A stretch of 64,000 nucleotides of DNA from Aureivirga sp. CE67 (GCF_015767245.1 NZ_JADOTV010000007.1:1-64000), one strand, 5' to 3'. Shown: positions 10,654-19,193, counted from the stretch's first letter. Notes: generated by a model not told the origin, from the sequence alone. Program-made: numbers and translations.

Positions 10654-12180
10654 ATGATAAATAAAAGAAAAATTGTTTTTGACGCAAAGGATCTAAAGTC
10701 TTTAATGATAGGAAAGTTCAAGAGAGTTATTAACCAGATAAACAACGAGTTAAACTATGATTTCAAAGAAAACAAAGATTATGGAATCATCAATACAAAA
10801 ATAGCCATAAAAGTTTATGAGGATATAAAAATAAAAATACATTTCATCAAATTATATAAATATGGTTTAGGTTATGTAGTTTTACATTCAGAGGATAATA
10901 ATTCTATTGATAAAATTGAAGCTATTATAAATAATAATATTCCAATTTTACATACTACTAAATTATTTAATAATATAAATTTAAAACTAAATTGTAAAAA
11001 TTTAATGTCCTTAGCTATCCACTTTTCAGGATCAGCTTTCAATGAAGAAGTATTTGATATTGTATCAAAAGCATTGCAGAGTAATGATGATGAATTACTT
11101 ATCGGCGCACTAGATGCTGTATTGGCACTAGAATGGGACGAGTTGTACACTCCTGTATTAAATCTTTATCAAGGATCAGATACTACTGAGATTAAAGAAA
11201 AAGCCATATCTGTCTTAGAAACATATAAGGGTGAAAATTGGGTGCTTGATGACATACCTAAGCTTGAAAAACTCAAAGTTATGAGTGAAGAGCAGATTAT
11301 TGAACTGGCTACAAAATATAAGGAAAATGAAAAGTATGAACAAGCTATTCGAATCATATCAGAATATTCAGGATATCAACAAAATGAGCATATGACATTG
11401 AAACTTGGACAAATATATAATCTACAGTCTCAATTCGATAAAGCAAAAGATTACTTCGACCAAGCCATAAATCTTGATGCTGATCTGGCAGAGGCATATT
11501 TTGAAAGAGGGACGATAGTCATTAACACGAATCCAAAGAATGCTATCCGTAATTTGGAAAAGGCATTATCACTTCAGCCAGATTATTATGAGGCTTTATT
11601 AAATTTAGGTATCGCTTATTATAATAATTCTGAGTCAACAAAAGCTATTGAAGTATTTGATAAACTTATATCAGAGAAGCCTTATGATAACGCATATTAC
11701 TGTAGAGGAAATGTATACTATTCTATCAAAGATTATGATCAAGCAAAAGAAGATTATCTAAAATCCGAAAGTTTATTAAAAATTTCTCCAAGTGGGAGTA
11801 TTTCTGCTGAGTATATTTATCAAAATTTAGGTCTTGTTGAAAAAGCTAAAGAAAATTATAATGAGGCAATTATATATTTTGACAAATCTATTGAGGCAAA
11901 TCCTAAGTTCGCTCGTGCTTATATGAACAAGGGTTTAATTTTGTTGATTTTGAACAAAGTTGAAGAAGCAGGTGAGAATTTAGAAAATAGTGTTAATTAC
12001 TCGAATGGTCATGATACTCAGATTCTTTTTGTTTATGGAGTATTTGTTTTCAACCAAGAGGAATTTGATGAAGCTGAAGTCTATTTTGAAAAAGTACTTA
12101 AAATTAATCCAAATCATGAACAAGCTCAAAAATATTTAGAAATCGCTAGAATAAAAATAGAAGAAGAATATTTTAATTAA
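10654..12180 (+). CDS. Tetratricopeptide-repeat protein
   Basis: 508 aa, no signal peptide. The first ~110 residues are unrecognised. Residues ~115-190 resemble HEAT-like helical repeats ('NDDELLIGALDAVLALEWDE'). From ~215 to the end there are about seven to eight TPR units with the usual W/L-G-Y-A-F-P spacing (for example 'AEAYFERGTIVINTNPKNAI', 'YEALLNLGIAYYNNSESTKA', 'ARAYMNKGLILLILNKVEEA'). TPR proteins are protein-protein scaffolds. Here it sits between SUKH and immunity-like genes, so it may belong to the toxin/immunity island, but no specific role can be read from sequence. Confidence 0.85.
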   Translation: MINKRKIVFDAKDLKSLMIGKFKRVINQINNELNYDFKENKDYGIINTKIAIKVYEDIKIKIHFIKLYKYGLGYVVLHSEDNNSIDKIEAIINNNIPILHTTKLFNNINLKLNCKNLMSLAIHFSGSAFNEEVFDIVSKALQSNDDELLIGALDAVLALEWDELYTPVLNLYQGSDTTEIKEKAISVLETYKGENWVLDDIPKLEKLKVMSEEQIIELATKYKENEKYEQAIRIISEYSGYQQNEHMTLKLGQIYNLQSQFDKAKDYFDQAINLDADLAEAYFERGTIVINTNPKNAIRNLEKALSLQPDYYEALLNLGIAYYNNSESTKAIEVFDKLISEKPYDNAYYCRGNVYYSIKDYDQAKEDYLKSESLLKISPSGSISAEYIYQNLGLVEKAKENYNEAIIYFDKSIEANPKFARAYMNKGLILLILNKVEEAGENLENSVNYSNGHDTQILFVYGVFVFNQEEFDEAEVYFEKVLKINPNHEQAQKYLEIARIKIEEEYFN

Positions 12181-12199
12181 ATATCCTTTCTTTAATTAC

Positions 12200-12234
12200 A
12201 AAAATTCCTTTGGTCTAAGCTGAAGGTTTTTTTT
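12200..12234 (+). terminator. Repeated terminator-like hairpin, copy 1
   Basis: AAAAATTCCTT ... AAGGTTTTTTTT, with the conserved loop block TCTAAGCTGAAGG, 20 bp after the TPR gene. The stem is imperfect and followed by a long T run. The same loop recurs at 13204 and 14751. Confidence 0.55.
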
Positions 12235-12294
12235 GTTTGTCTTTAATTTATTCATACATAGATTTGTTATATTAAAAATTGGATAGTTGTTTAA

Positions 12295-12624
12295 CAATGG
12301 AGCAAATCTGAAAAAGTTAGTTTAGTATTAACTTTATCGTTCACCCTCAAAAATGAATTACCTAAAGCCGCTAATTTAAAAAGAGATGAACTTAAAGATA
12401 AGCTTAAAGAGATAAACCAAGCTCTACAGCACAAAAGCATTCCGCAGTTGTGTATGGGTGTTAAATATGAAATAAAGAACATTAAGCTTAATGGAAGTAG
12501 TGATAAAAGTGCAAATGGTAACAAGTTTATGCTTATTTATCAAAACTTAATATCCAAGAACAAACAGGCATTAGAAATCAATGAAGATAAATTTTTATCT
12601 AATTATTTAAAAAATGAAAGATGA
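12295..12624 (+). pseudogene. Orphan C-terminal fragment of a larger protein (toxin-tip-like)
   Basis: An open frame of ~109 codons begins just after an in-frame TAA (12292) with no start codon until the internal Met at 'CMGVKYEIKN'. It looks like the 3' end of a longer gene whose 5' part is missing. The peptide is Lys-rich ('LKRDELKDKLKEINQAL', 'SKNKQALEINEDKFLSNYL'). Its TGA stop overlaps the ATG of the immunity-like gene at 12621 (ATGA). That tight coupling is what a polymorphic toxin C-terminus and its immunity gene usually show, so I infer a displaced toxin tip; the fold is not recognised. Confidence 0.5.
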
Positions 12625-13160
12625 TTGATATTATAAACTTTTTAGAAGTTGCATTTAGAGAAGAAGTGACTTACGAATATGCATTTAGACAACCTGATAA
12701 AAAAGCCTTAGATGAAATTGTCAGGAGCTTTAATGATAGACATTGCACTTTAAATTTTAAAAATGTAATTGTAAAAAATAGATTATCATTTAACCCTGAT
12801 GAATATTATGAAGAAGGCAAAGACTTACCAATGTCCGAACCTCGTAAACTCCTCAAGCTAAGTCACTATACAGGATCAGAATATGGCGATGTCTATTTAG
12901 CATATACGACTATGGTGAATCCATTAGATGACTATGACTTAGAGTTTATGGATTGTTTTTTTATTATTAAAGAAGGTGATCAATGGAAATTTGCCAAAAA
13001 TTATTATTTCGGAGATCCCATGAATTATAAAGATCACTGGATTGAAGGGCCTGGTGAGAATGAACTTACTTTCGAAACTATCGGAGACTTTGTAGAAACT
13101 CAGCGTTTTATAGAGCCTGTTGATGATGATTCTAAAGAAGATTATTGGTTGGATAAATAA
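12621..13160 (+). CDS. Immunity-like paralogue, divergent founder type
   Basis: 179 aa, no signal peptide. It shares the array's signature: 'PRKLLKLSHY', 'YGDVYLAYTT', 'MDCFFIIKEGDQWK', then a W/E-rich segment and a closing 'FIEP....DYWLDK'. It is the most divergent member. The alternation of N-terminal helices with an antiparallel 'LYLAY / CFFI / WKFAK' strand set suggests an NTF2-like immunity fold; this is inference. ATG overlaps the stop of the toxin-like fragment by 4 bp, implying translational coupling. Confidence 0.75.
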   Translation: MIDIINFLEVAFREEVTYEYAFRQPDKKALDEIVRSFNDRHCTLNFKNVIVKNRLSFNPDEYYEEGKDLPMSEPRKLLKLSHYTGSEYGDVYLAYTTMVNPLDDYDLEFMDCFFIIKEGDQWKFAKNYYFGDPMNYKDHWIEGPGENELTFETIGDFVETQRFIEPVDDDSKEDYWLDK

Positions 13161-13203
13161 TTAGTAAAAGCAAAACTATGTATTTGCCATATTTGCTAAT
13201 ACC

Positions 13204-13236
13204 AAAATCCCTAGCCTCTAAGCTGAAGGATTTTTT
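13204..13236 (+). terminator. Repeated terminator-like hairpin, copy 2
   Basis: AAAATCC (13204-13210) pairs with GGATTTT (13228-13234), followed by T's, with the same TCTAAGCTGAAGG block as copies 1 and 3. It lies 43 bp after the immunity-like gene. Confidence 0.6.
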
Positions 13237-13277
13237 GCCCGTCAGTCACTTAGCGTATGTAAAGTGTTATGATGTAA

Positions 13278-13339
13278 TTGATAATGACAAAAACCTCTGG
13301 GATATTTACCCAAAAGGAAATTGGAAAATAAAGAGTTGA
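13278..13339 (+). pseudogene. 3' fragment of a copy of the gene at 9339
   Basis: Translates as 'IDNDKNLWDIYPKGNWKIKS' plus stop, nearly identical in DNA to the last ~62 bp of the gene ending at 10460. Upstream homology stops abruptly. It is the scar of a recombination between island copies. Confidence 0.85.
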
Positions 13340-13349
13340 ATTAGATAGT

Positions 13350-14055
13350 GTTTGGAACAGAATAAAAAATAAAAGCATGGAAAAAATATACAATTTTATC
13401 ACTGAATTTGTTAGAAATGATTATGAGATTCATAGAACAAAGTATGATATAGGTTTATCAGATGAAAACCATCACAAATTATCTACAAAACTCAACTCAT
13501 ATATTCATCCATATCTAAATTATAATCAAAACAGAGTTAGAAAGGTGGCTTCTGTTCTAAATGATCAAGTGTATCTAAACAGATTTTCACGAAAAATAAA
13601 GAAAATCATACCTAGAACGCTTTTCCAAATCAAACATTACCAACATCCTGAATTAGGTTCCAGTTTAGAGTCTATTGTCAAAGGTTGTGATCTCTGGGCT
13701 TGTTATTTGAGTTATGATCAGCAAGGTGGACGTGATCTTTATTTCTCATCTATCTTCTTTGTGGCTAATACCAATGTAGGCTTAAAAATTATTTATAAAA
13801 TGAGTTTTGATTCTGATAATGGAGAGTGGTATCATCCACATAATGGTGAAGTACTTCAAGTGCTAAATCCTGGAAGACTTATTTCAGTAGAAAAATACCA
13901 AGCACCTGAAGAGGAAACAAGCCTGATGAATTATAATACAGAGTAATTATTACAGAGGTTATTTGCTCAGCTGATAATGGCGGAAAAAATAAAAATTGAA
14001 AGAAAATGTGTTCAAATTCACTATAGATGATGACTTGTGATGTTGAGGTGTGTTT
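13350..14055 (+). repeat. Segmental duplication, copy 1
   Basis: About 700 bp covering the gene at 13377 and ~105 bp of downstream noncoding sequence. It recurs at 16714-17415 at about 95% identity by eye, including the noncoding tail. Confidence 0.85.
13377..13946 (+). CDS. Immunity-like paralogue, subfamily B (B1)
   Basis: 189 aa, cytoplasmic. Subfamily B features are 'IIPRTLFQIKHYQHPELG', 'LWACYLSYDQQGGRDLYFSS', 'FFVANTN.GLKII', a W/H-rich turn, and the tail 'LISVEKYQAPEEETSLMNYN'. The order of motifs is the same as in subfamily A (R.LFKI.HY / LYLAYVS / CFFI...LKII / ISCERYLEP), so A and B are distant paralogues. The ATG at 13377 gives the same length as its near-identical copy at 16735 (nine residue differences by my count). 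Proposed role: immunity protein, from context. Confidence 0.8.
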   Translation: MEKIYNFITEFVRNDYEIHRTKYDIGLSDENHHKLSTKLNSYIHPYLNYNQNRVRKVASVLNDQVYLNRFSRKIKKIIPRTLFQIKHYQHPELGSSLESIVKGCDLWACYLSYDQQGGRDLYFSSIFFVANTNVGLKIIYKMSFDSDNGEWYHPHNGEVLQVLNPGRLISVEKYQAPEEETSLMNYNTE

Positions 14056-14109
14056 AGATAATTATTAGATTCGTATAATTTATATGGACTTAAAAAAATA
14101 GTATTTTAT

Positions 14110-14730
14110 ATGGGAAATATTTTAAAATTTATTGATAAATATCTGTGTAGTGAAAATGAATTATTACTCGATTCATATGATTACAATGTATCTGAAGAAC
14201 AATTTGAAATTAAAGAAAATATTATATATGAAAATTTTCATCATTCTATTTTAGGAAATTCTTTGTTTTGTAGACAAATTGATGATGAAGATGATGCATA
14301 TGAGGTTGAACTATCTAGTAAAAGTCGTGAAAAAATTATAAAACGTACTCTTTTTCAAATCAAACATTATCAAGATCCAAAAATGGGAGATCTTTTGGAA
14401 AGACATTGTAAAGGAAGTTGGTTAGATAAAGAATTTAAAAATGATCCAGATGTCACTACCAACTTTATTGATTCCAAAAATATTTGGGCTTGTTATGTGA
14501 GCCATTCTGAAGATTTTGATAAGCCATTAAGCTATTCTCGTATTTATTATGTAGCCAATACAGAAAAAGGTTTAAAGATCATAGATTACAATAGATTTGT
14601 TCAAGGAAAATGGGAACATCAAGCGGATACTGATGTGATGGATATTATCAATCCTGGAACACTTATTTCAGTAGAAAAATACCAAGCACCTGAGGAAGAA
14701 ATGAGTCTGATGGATTATAATGCAGAGTAA
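14110..14730 (+). CDS. Immunity-like paralogue, subfamily B (B2)
   Basis: 206 aa. It has the B motifs 'IIKRTLFQIKHYQDPKMGDL', 'NIWACYVSHSED', 'IYYVANTEKGLKII' and the tail 'NPGTLISVEKYQAPEEEMSL'. The N-terminal half is unrelated at the sequence level to B1 and B3, whereas the last ~25 residues are close to identical to B3. That is another mosaic. An insertion of about 15 residues after 'HCKGSW' makes it longer than its relatives. Noncoding gaps of 163 and 246 bp flank it. Confidence 0.8.
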   Translation: MGNILKFIDKYLCSENELLLDSYDYNVSEEQFEIKENIIYENFHHSILGNSLFCRQIDDEDDAYEVELSSKSREKIIKRTLFQIKHYQDPKMGDLLERHCKGSWLDKEFKNDPDVTTNFIDSKNIWACYVSHSEDFDKPLSYSRIYYVANTEKGLKIIDYNRFVQGKWEHQADTDVMDIINPGTLISVEKYQAPEEEMSLMDYNAE

Positions 14731-14750
14731 TTTTAAATTTGAATCACACC

Positions 14751-14782
14751 AAAATTTCTTGGTTCTAAGCTGAAGGATTTTT
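14751..14782 (+). terminator. Repeated terminator-like hairpin, copy 3
   Basis: AAAATTTCTT ... AAGGATTTTT with the same TCTAAGCTGAAGG block, 20 bp after the gene ending at 14730. Pairing is weaker than in copy 2. Confidence 0.5.
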
Positions 14783-14976
14783 ATATAAATTATCACTTTA
14801 TTAACTTCTTGGAGAAAGTGTCGTTAAACTTGCCAAAGTAAATAAATTAGTGAATGTGAGGAGTATTTATATATGCTATGTTACATAAAATGATAATAAT
14901 GTCTAAGATTATAACTTAGATAATTCTAAATTTGATTTTATAAAAGAAAATAAAAAATTAAAACAATATTATTATA

Positions 14977-15519
14977 ATGAATGTAATTAAAGAATTTTTA
15001 AAGTCTTTTTTTAACGCTGAAGCAGTTGCTAAAGATGCTATGTTAATTCCTGATTTAAAATCATTAACTGATAAAGTTAATATTTTAAATGAATTTTGCA
15101 TTAAAGAGCTTGATAATGCATTTGTAGCTAAAATGGATAATCTTTTGCCAGACGGATTTTATAAAAGAGCTATGGGGTCTAAAAAATTTCAACCTCGTCA
15201 TCTCTTCAAAATCAGTCACTATATCAATGATAAATACGGTGATTTGTATTTAGCTTATGTATCAGAACCAAATACTGATAGTAAATATGATTTAGAATAT
15301 TTTGATTGTTTTTTTATCACTAAAATTAATAATGAGTACAAAATAATTCGAGATTTTTTTGTTCATAAAGATCGTGATATGGGAACAATTAATTGGAATC
15401 CTCATCATGGTGATAGAGATATTGATTTTGACACTGTTGGTGAATACATCTCCAGTGAGAGATATTTAGAGCCTTCAGAATGTGAGTTTTCGATGAAAGA
15501 TTACTTAGCTGATAAATAA
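14977..15519 (+). CDS. Immunity-like paralogue, subfamily A (A1)
   Basis: 180 aa. Layout of subfamily A: an N-terminal amphipathic helix ('IKEFLKSFFNAEAVAKDA'), a helical region to ~residue 65, the central block 'PRHLFKISHY.NDKYGDLYLAYVS', a hydrophobic strand 'YFDCFFITKINNEYKIIRDFF', a variable acidic/aromatic loop, and the tail 'RYLEPSECEFSMKDYLADK'. It is first of a tight run of three, with 8 nt to the next ATG (spacer TTGATGAA). A cytoplasmic immunity role is inferred. Confidence 0.8.
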   Translation: MNVIKEFLKSFFNAEAVAKDAMLIPDLKSLTDKVNILNEFCIKELDNAFVAKMDNLLPDGFYKRAMGSKKFQPRHLFKISHYINDKYGDLYLAYVSEPNTDSKYDLEYFDCFFITKINNEYKIIRDFFVHKDRDMGTINWNPHHGDRDIDFDTVGEYISSERYLEPSECEFSMKDYLADK

Positions 15520-15527
15520 TTGATGAA

Positions 15528-16073
15528 ATGGATAAAATAAATGTTTTTCTAAAAAGATTTTTTAAAGCAGAAGTAGATGCTAAAATCTCTAGTTGGTTTA
15601 ATAACATCGAAAACTATAATATCAAATTAAAAAAAATGAACTCATTCCTTATTGAAGATTTGAAAGAATCATTTGGAATGGTATATCTGAGTGAACCAAA
15701 AGATGATGAGTTTTATAATGATGTAAAATATAGCTCACTTCCAACAAATCCTCGCCATCTATTCAAAATCAGTCATTACAAAAATGAGAAATACGGTGAT
15801 TTGTATTTGGCTTATGTTTCTAATACCAATGCTGATGAATATACATTACATTATTCACTATGCTTTTTTATTACTGAAATAGATGGTCATCTTAAAATAA
15901 TAAAAGAATATTTTAGAAGCTTAAATGAATATGATTATACATATGATTGGGCGGAAGGAGTAGGTATAGAATACGTAACCTTCGAAACCGCTGGTGAATT
16001 CATCTCCTGTGAACGATATCTTGAACCAAATGGTTGTGAATTTTCTATGAAAGATTATTTAACAAATAAATAA
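15528..16073 (+). CDS. Immunity-like paralogue, subfamily A (A2)
   Basis: 181 aa. Residues 1-98 are almost identical to A4 at 17528 (five differences by my count). The C-terminal half is unrelated to A4 and instead matches A5 at 18085 over the last ~55 residues ('NEYDYTYDW.EG', 'FETAG.FISCERYLEP'). The switch falls just after the conserved block 'KYGDLYLAYVS'. It is closely spaced with A1 and A3, so probably cotranscribed. Confidence 0.8.
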   Translation: MDKINVFLKRFFKAEVDAKISSWFNNIENYNIKLKKMNSFLIEDLKESFGMVYLSEPKDDEFYNDVKYSSLPTNPRHLFKISHYKNEKYGDLYLAYVSNTNADEYTLHYSLCFFITEIDGHLKIIKEYFRSLNEYDYTYDWAEGVGIEYVTFETAGEFISCERYLEPNGCEFSMKDYLTNK

Positions 16074-16081
16074 AATGGTGA

Positions 16082-16621
16082 ATGAATAAAATAAAAAAAT
16101 ATTTGCAAAAATTTTTTATAATAGAATCAGAGCTTTTTGACTTATTATCAAATAAAAATATTGATTTGTATAACAGGAAATTAGAGCGATATGAGGATCA
16201 TTTCGTTAATGAACTTCAGGAAACATATGCAGAATTAGAAGCTCCTTTTGATGATTCATACTATGAGAGAAAAAAAGGGGAAACTAAAAATAGACCTCGA
16301 CATCTCTTCAAAATAAGTGAGTATGAACATCCAAAGTATGGAAAACTATATCTTGCTTATACTTCGAACACAAATCCTGTTTTAAAACCTAGTTTAAGCT
16401 ATTTCCAGTGCTTTTATATCACACAGGTGGAAGGTGAATGGAAAATATTAAAAATGAGTATTGTAAATCATAATAGAACAAAGAAAAAAAAATATTGGTC
16501 TTCTATGGATGGTTATAATGATGTTTCATTTACTCAATCTGGAAAATTTATATGCGCTGAACGTTATATAGAACCTTCTGCATGCGAATTTTCTATGAAA
16601 GATTATTTAACTGATAAATAA
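16082..16621 (+). CDS. Immunity-like paralogue, subfamily A (A3)
   Basis: 179 aa, eight bases after A2. It keeps the core 'RPRHLFKISEYEHPKYGKLY', 'LAYTSNTNP', 'YFQCFYITQVEGEWKILKM' and the tail 'ERYIEPSACEFSMKDYLTDK'. Its N-terminal half is distinct from the other members. A 19-codon open frame with an ATG at 16630, after another 8-nt spacer, may be the stub of a lost next member. Confidence 0.8.
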   Translation: MNKIKKYLQKFFIIESELFDLLSNKNIDLYNRKLERYEDHFVNELQETYAELEAPFDDSYYERKKGETKNRPRHLFKISEYEHPKYGKLYLAYTSNTNPVLKPSLSYFQCFYITQVEGEWKILKMSIVNHNRTKKKKYWSSMDGYNDVSFTQSGKFICAERYIEPSACEFSMKDYLTDK

Positions 16622-16713
16622 AAGAGCTGATGAACCAAATATTAGTGTTGAATGAGGACCTGACTTATTATATGGTATCAATAAAATAATTTAATTAGAA
16701 ATATCCAATTTAT

Positions 16714-17415
16714 TATTTGGAACAAAATAAAAGTATGGAAAAAATATACAATTTTATCACTGAGTTTGTTAGAAATGATTATGAGATTCATAGGACAAAG
16801 TATGATATAAGTTTATCAGATGAAAACCATGACAAATTATCTACAAAACTCAATTCATATATTCATCCATATCTAAATTATAATCAAAACAGAGTTAGAA
16901 AGGTGGCTTCTGTTCTTAATGATCAAGTGTATTTAAATAGATTTTCACGAAAAATAAATAAAATCATACCTAGAACGCTTTTCCAAATCAAACATTACCA
17001 ACATCCTGAATTAGGTTCTAGCTTAGAGTCTATTATCAAAGATGATGATCTTTGGGCTTGTTATCTGAGTTATGATCAGCAAGGTGGACGTGATCTTTAT
17101 TTCTCATCTATTTTCTTTGTGGCTAATACCAATAAAGGCTTAAAAATTATTTATAAAATGAGTTTTGATTCTGATAATGGAGAATGGTATCATCCGCATA
17201 ATGGAGAAGTACTCCAGGTACTCAACCCTGGCACTCTTATCTCTGTTGAAAAATACCAAGCTCCTGAAGAGGAAACGAGTCTGATGGATTATAATACAGA
17301 GTAATTATCACAGAGAATGTTTACTCAGCTGATAAAGACGGAAAAAATAAAAAAATGAATGAAAATGTGTTCAAATTCACTATAGATGATGACTTGTGAT
17401 GTTGAGGTGTGTTTG
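16714..17415 (+). repeat. Segmental duplication, copy 2
   Basis: Second copy of 13350-14055: the whole B gene plus the downstream noncoding sequence containing 'ttcaaattcactatagatga'. The match ends near 17415, where the spacer leading to A4 begins. Confidence 0.85.
16735..17304 (+). CDS. Immunity-like paralogue, subfamily B (B3, recent copy of B1)
   Basis: 189 aa from ATG 16735; the in-frame TTG at 16717 is not needed. It differs from B1 at nine residues by my count, several being charge changes (for example 'VKGCDLW' to 'IKDDDLW'). Some of the differences move it toward B2 ('NPGTLISVEKY', 'LMDYN'), which suggests gene conversion as well as duplication. It sits between the two subfamily-A blocks. 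Confidence 0.8.
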   Translation: MEKIYNFITEFVRNDYEIHRTKYDISLSDENHDKLSTKLNSYIHPYLNYNQNRVRKVASVLNDQVYLNRFSRKINKIIPRTLFQIKHYQHPELGSSLESIIKDDDLWACYLSYDQQGGRDLYFSSIFFVANTNKGLKIIYKMSFDSDNGEWYHPHNGEVLQVLNPGTLISVEKYQAPEEETSLMDYNTE

Positions 17416-17527
17416 AGTTAATTAAAGTTCTTGAATTCAGAGATTAAAGTAATATCTTTAGATTCTTGTAGAGAAAAAGAAAGAGATACTATGAAAGAGG
17501 ATAAAATATTAAAGAAATACCCTATAA

Positions 17528-18076
17528 ATGGATAAAATAAATACTTTTCTAAAAAGATTTTTTAAATCAGAAATAGATGCTAAAATTTCTAGTTGGTTTA
17601 ATAATATCGAAAACTATAATATCAAATTAAAAAAAATGAACTCATTCCTGATTGAAGATTTGAAAGAATCATTTGGAATGGTATATCTGAGTGAACCAAA
17701 AGACGATGAGTTTTATAATGATGTAAAATATAGCTCACTTCCAACAAATCCCCGCCACCTCTTCAAAATCAGTCATTACAAAAATAAGAAATACGGTGAT
17801 TTGTATTTGACTTATGTGTCTATAGATAATCCGAATTCTAGCTATAGTCAAAACTATTTCATGTGTTTATGTATTACGTTTATTGATGACAAATTAAAAA
17901 TAATTAAAAGATTTATTTTCTCTGAAGATGAGGTAACTGAAGAAAAGTATTGGAGAGAAAGTGAAGGAGTTAATGATTTGTTTTTTGGTAACTTAGGAAC
18001 GTTCATTTCTTGTGAACGCTGTTTAGAACCAAAACATTGTGAATTTTCTATGAAAGATTATTTAACAGATAAATAA
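17528..18076 (+). CDS. Immunity-like paralogue, subfamily A (A4, mosaic)
   Basis: 182 aa. The N-terminal 98 residues copy A2; from 'YGDLYL' to the end it copies A6 at 18636 (about seven differences in 94 residues by my count, including 'NYFMCLCITFIDDKLKIIKR' and 'YWRESEGVNDLFFGNLGTF'). It is the clearest recombinant in the array. First gene of a four-gene run with 8-9 nt spacers. Confidence 0.85.
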   Translation: MDKINTFLKRFFKSEIDAKISSWFNNIENYNIKLKKMNSFLIEDLKESFGMVYLSEPKDDEFYNDVKYSSLPTNPRHLFKISHYKNKKYGDLYLTYVSIDNPNSSYSQNYFMCLCITFIDDKLKIIKRFIFSEDEVTEEKYWRESEGVNDLFFGNLGTFISCERCLEPKHCEFSMKDYLTDK

Positions 18077-18084
18077 AAGAGTTA

Positions 18085-18627
18085 ATGAACGAAATAAAAC
18101 AATTTTTAAATTCTTTTTTTGATGCTGAAGTTGAAGCATGGCACGCTTCGACTAAAAGAGATACTGACGATACAAGACAGAAAATTGATAAAATGCACTC
18201 TTTTTGTATTGAGAAATTACATAACAAATTTGGTTTAGTAAGAACATTAGTTTATGAAAGTGATGATTTTTATGAACGAAATAAAGATGCTCCAAAATCT
18301 AATCCTCGTCATCTCTTCAAATTAAGTTATTATAGTCATGAAAAATATGGTGACTTGTATTTGGCATATGTATCTATAAATTCCCCTCGAATGTCTAGTA
18401 TTAAATATTTCAATTGTTTTTTTATTGCAAATATTAATAACAAATTACAAATAGTGAAGAGTTATTTTAAAAGTCAAAATGAATATGATTATACATATGA
18501 TTGGGTAGAGGGGGAAGGTTTACAAAATATAACCTTCGAAACTGCTGGAAAATTCATCTCCTGCGAACGATATCTGGAACCAAGTAGTTGCGAATTTTCT
18601 ATGAAAGATTATTTAACAGAAAAATAA
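18085..18627 (+). CDS. Immunity-like paralogue, subfamily A (A5, mosaic)
   Basis: 180 aa. The N-terminal half is near-identical to A7 at 19194 ('AEVEAWHASTKRDTD', 'KIDKMHSFCIEKLHNKFGLV'). The last ~55 residues resemble A2 instead ('NEYDYTYDWVEGEG', 'FETAGKFISCERYLEP'). Eight bases separate it from A4, and the spacer TTGATGAA leads into A6. Confidence 0.82.
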   Translation: MNEIKQFLNSFFDAEVEAWHASTKRDTDDTRQKIDKMHSFCIEKLHNKFGLVRTLVYESDDFYERNKDAPKSNPRHLFKLSYYSHEKYGDLYLAYVSINSPRMSSIKYFNCFFIANINNKLQIVKSYFKSQNEYDYTYDWVEGEGLQNITFETAGKFISCERYLEPSSCEFSMKDYLTEK

Positions 18628-18635
18628 TTGATGAA

Positions 18636-19184
18636 ATGAAGAAAATATATAATTTTTTAAAATTATTTTTAGACATTGAAACCGATGCTCGAATTTCAAG
18701 AAGATTTCGTGATTTAGATCTTTATAATGCAAGATTAGAAGAAATGAATACTTTTTTAATACAAGATTTAAAAAATTCTTTCGGGATTGTACCTTTAAAT
18801 GAATTAGATAATGAGGGCTATTATAAGTCAACATTGCTGAGTCCATTACCTAAAAACACCCGCCACCTCTTCAAAATCAGTCATTATAAAAATGAAAAAT
18901 ACGGTGATTTGTATTTGGCTTATGTGTCTATAGATAATCCGAATTCTAGCTATAGTCAAAACTATTTCATGTGTTTATGTATTACGTTTATTGATGACAA
19001 ATTAAAAATAATTAAAAGATTTATTTTCTCTGAAGATGAACAAACAGAAGAAAAATATTGGAGAGAAAGTGAAGGAGTTAATGATTTGTTTTTTGGAAAC
19101 TTAGGAACATTCATTTCTTGTGAACGCTATTTAGAGCCAACAGAATGCGAATTTTCAATGAACGATTATTTAACAGAAAAATAA
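18636..19184 (+). CDS. Immunity-like paralogue, subfamily A (A6)
   Basis: 182 aa from ATG 18636. The frame is open upstream into A5, but this ATG follows the same 8-nt TTGATGAA spacer as A2 and begins 'MKKIYNFLKLFLDIETDARI' like its relatives. The N-terminal half is unique in the array and the C-terminal half is shared with A4. The tail reads 'CEFSMNDYLTEK'. Confidence 0.8.
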   Translation: MKKIYNFLKLFLDIETDARISRRFRDLDLYNARLEEMNTFLIQDLKNSFGIVPLNELDNEGYYKSTLLSPLPKNTRHLFKISHYKNEKYGDLYLAYVSIDNPNSSYSQNYFMCLCITFIDDKLKIIKRFIFSEDEQTEEKYWRESEGVNDLFFGNLGTFISCERYLEPTECEFSMNDYLTEK

Positions 19185-19193
19185 ATTGCGATA

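Noticed and set aside
14010-14055. Possible coding remnant in the noncoding tail of the duplicated segment (reads 'NVFKFTIDDDL')
   Set aside because: Only about 12 codons before a stop, no recognisable family; left as noncoding sequence.
16630-16689. 19-codon open frame after A3 starting with an ATG at the usual 8-nt spacing
   Set aside because: Too short and without array motifs; may be a stub of a lost member, but not supportable as a gene.
18588-18635. Earlier start for A6
   Set aside because: Would overlap A5; ATG 18636 follows the same 8-nt spacer as A2 and aligns with its relatives.
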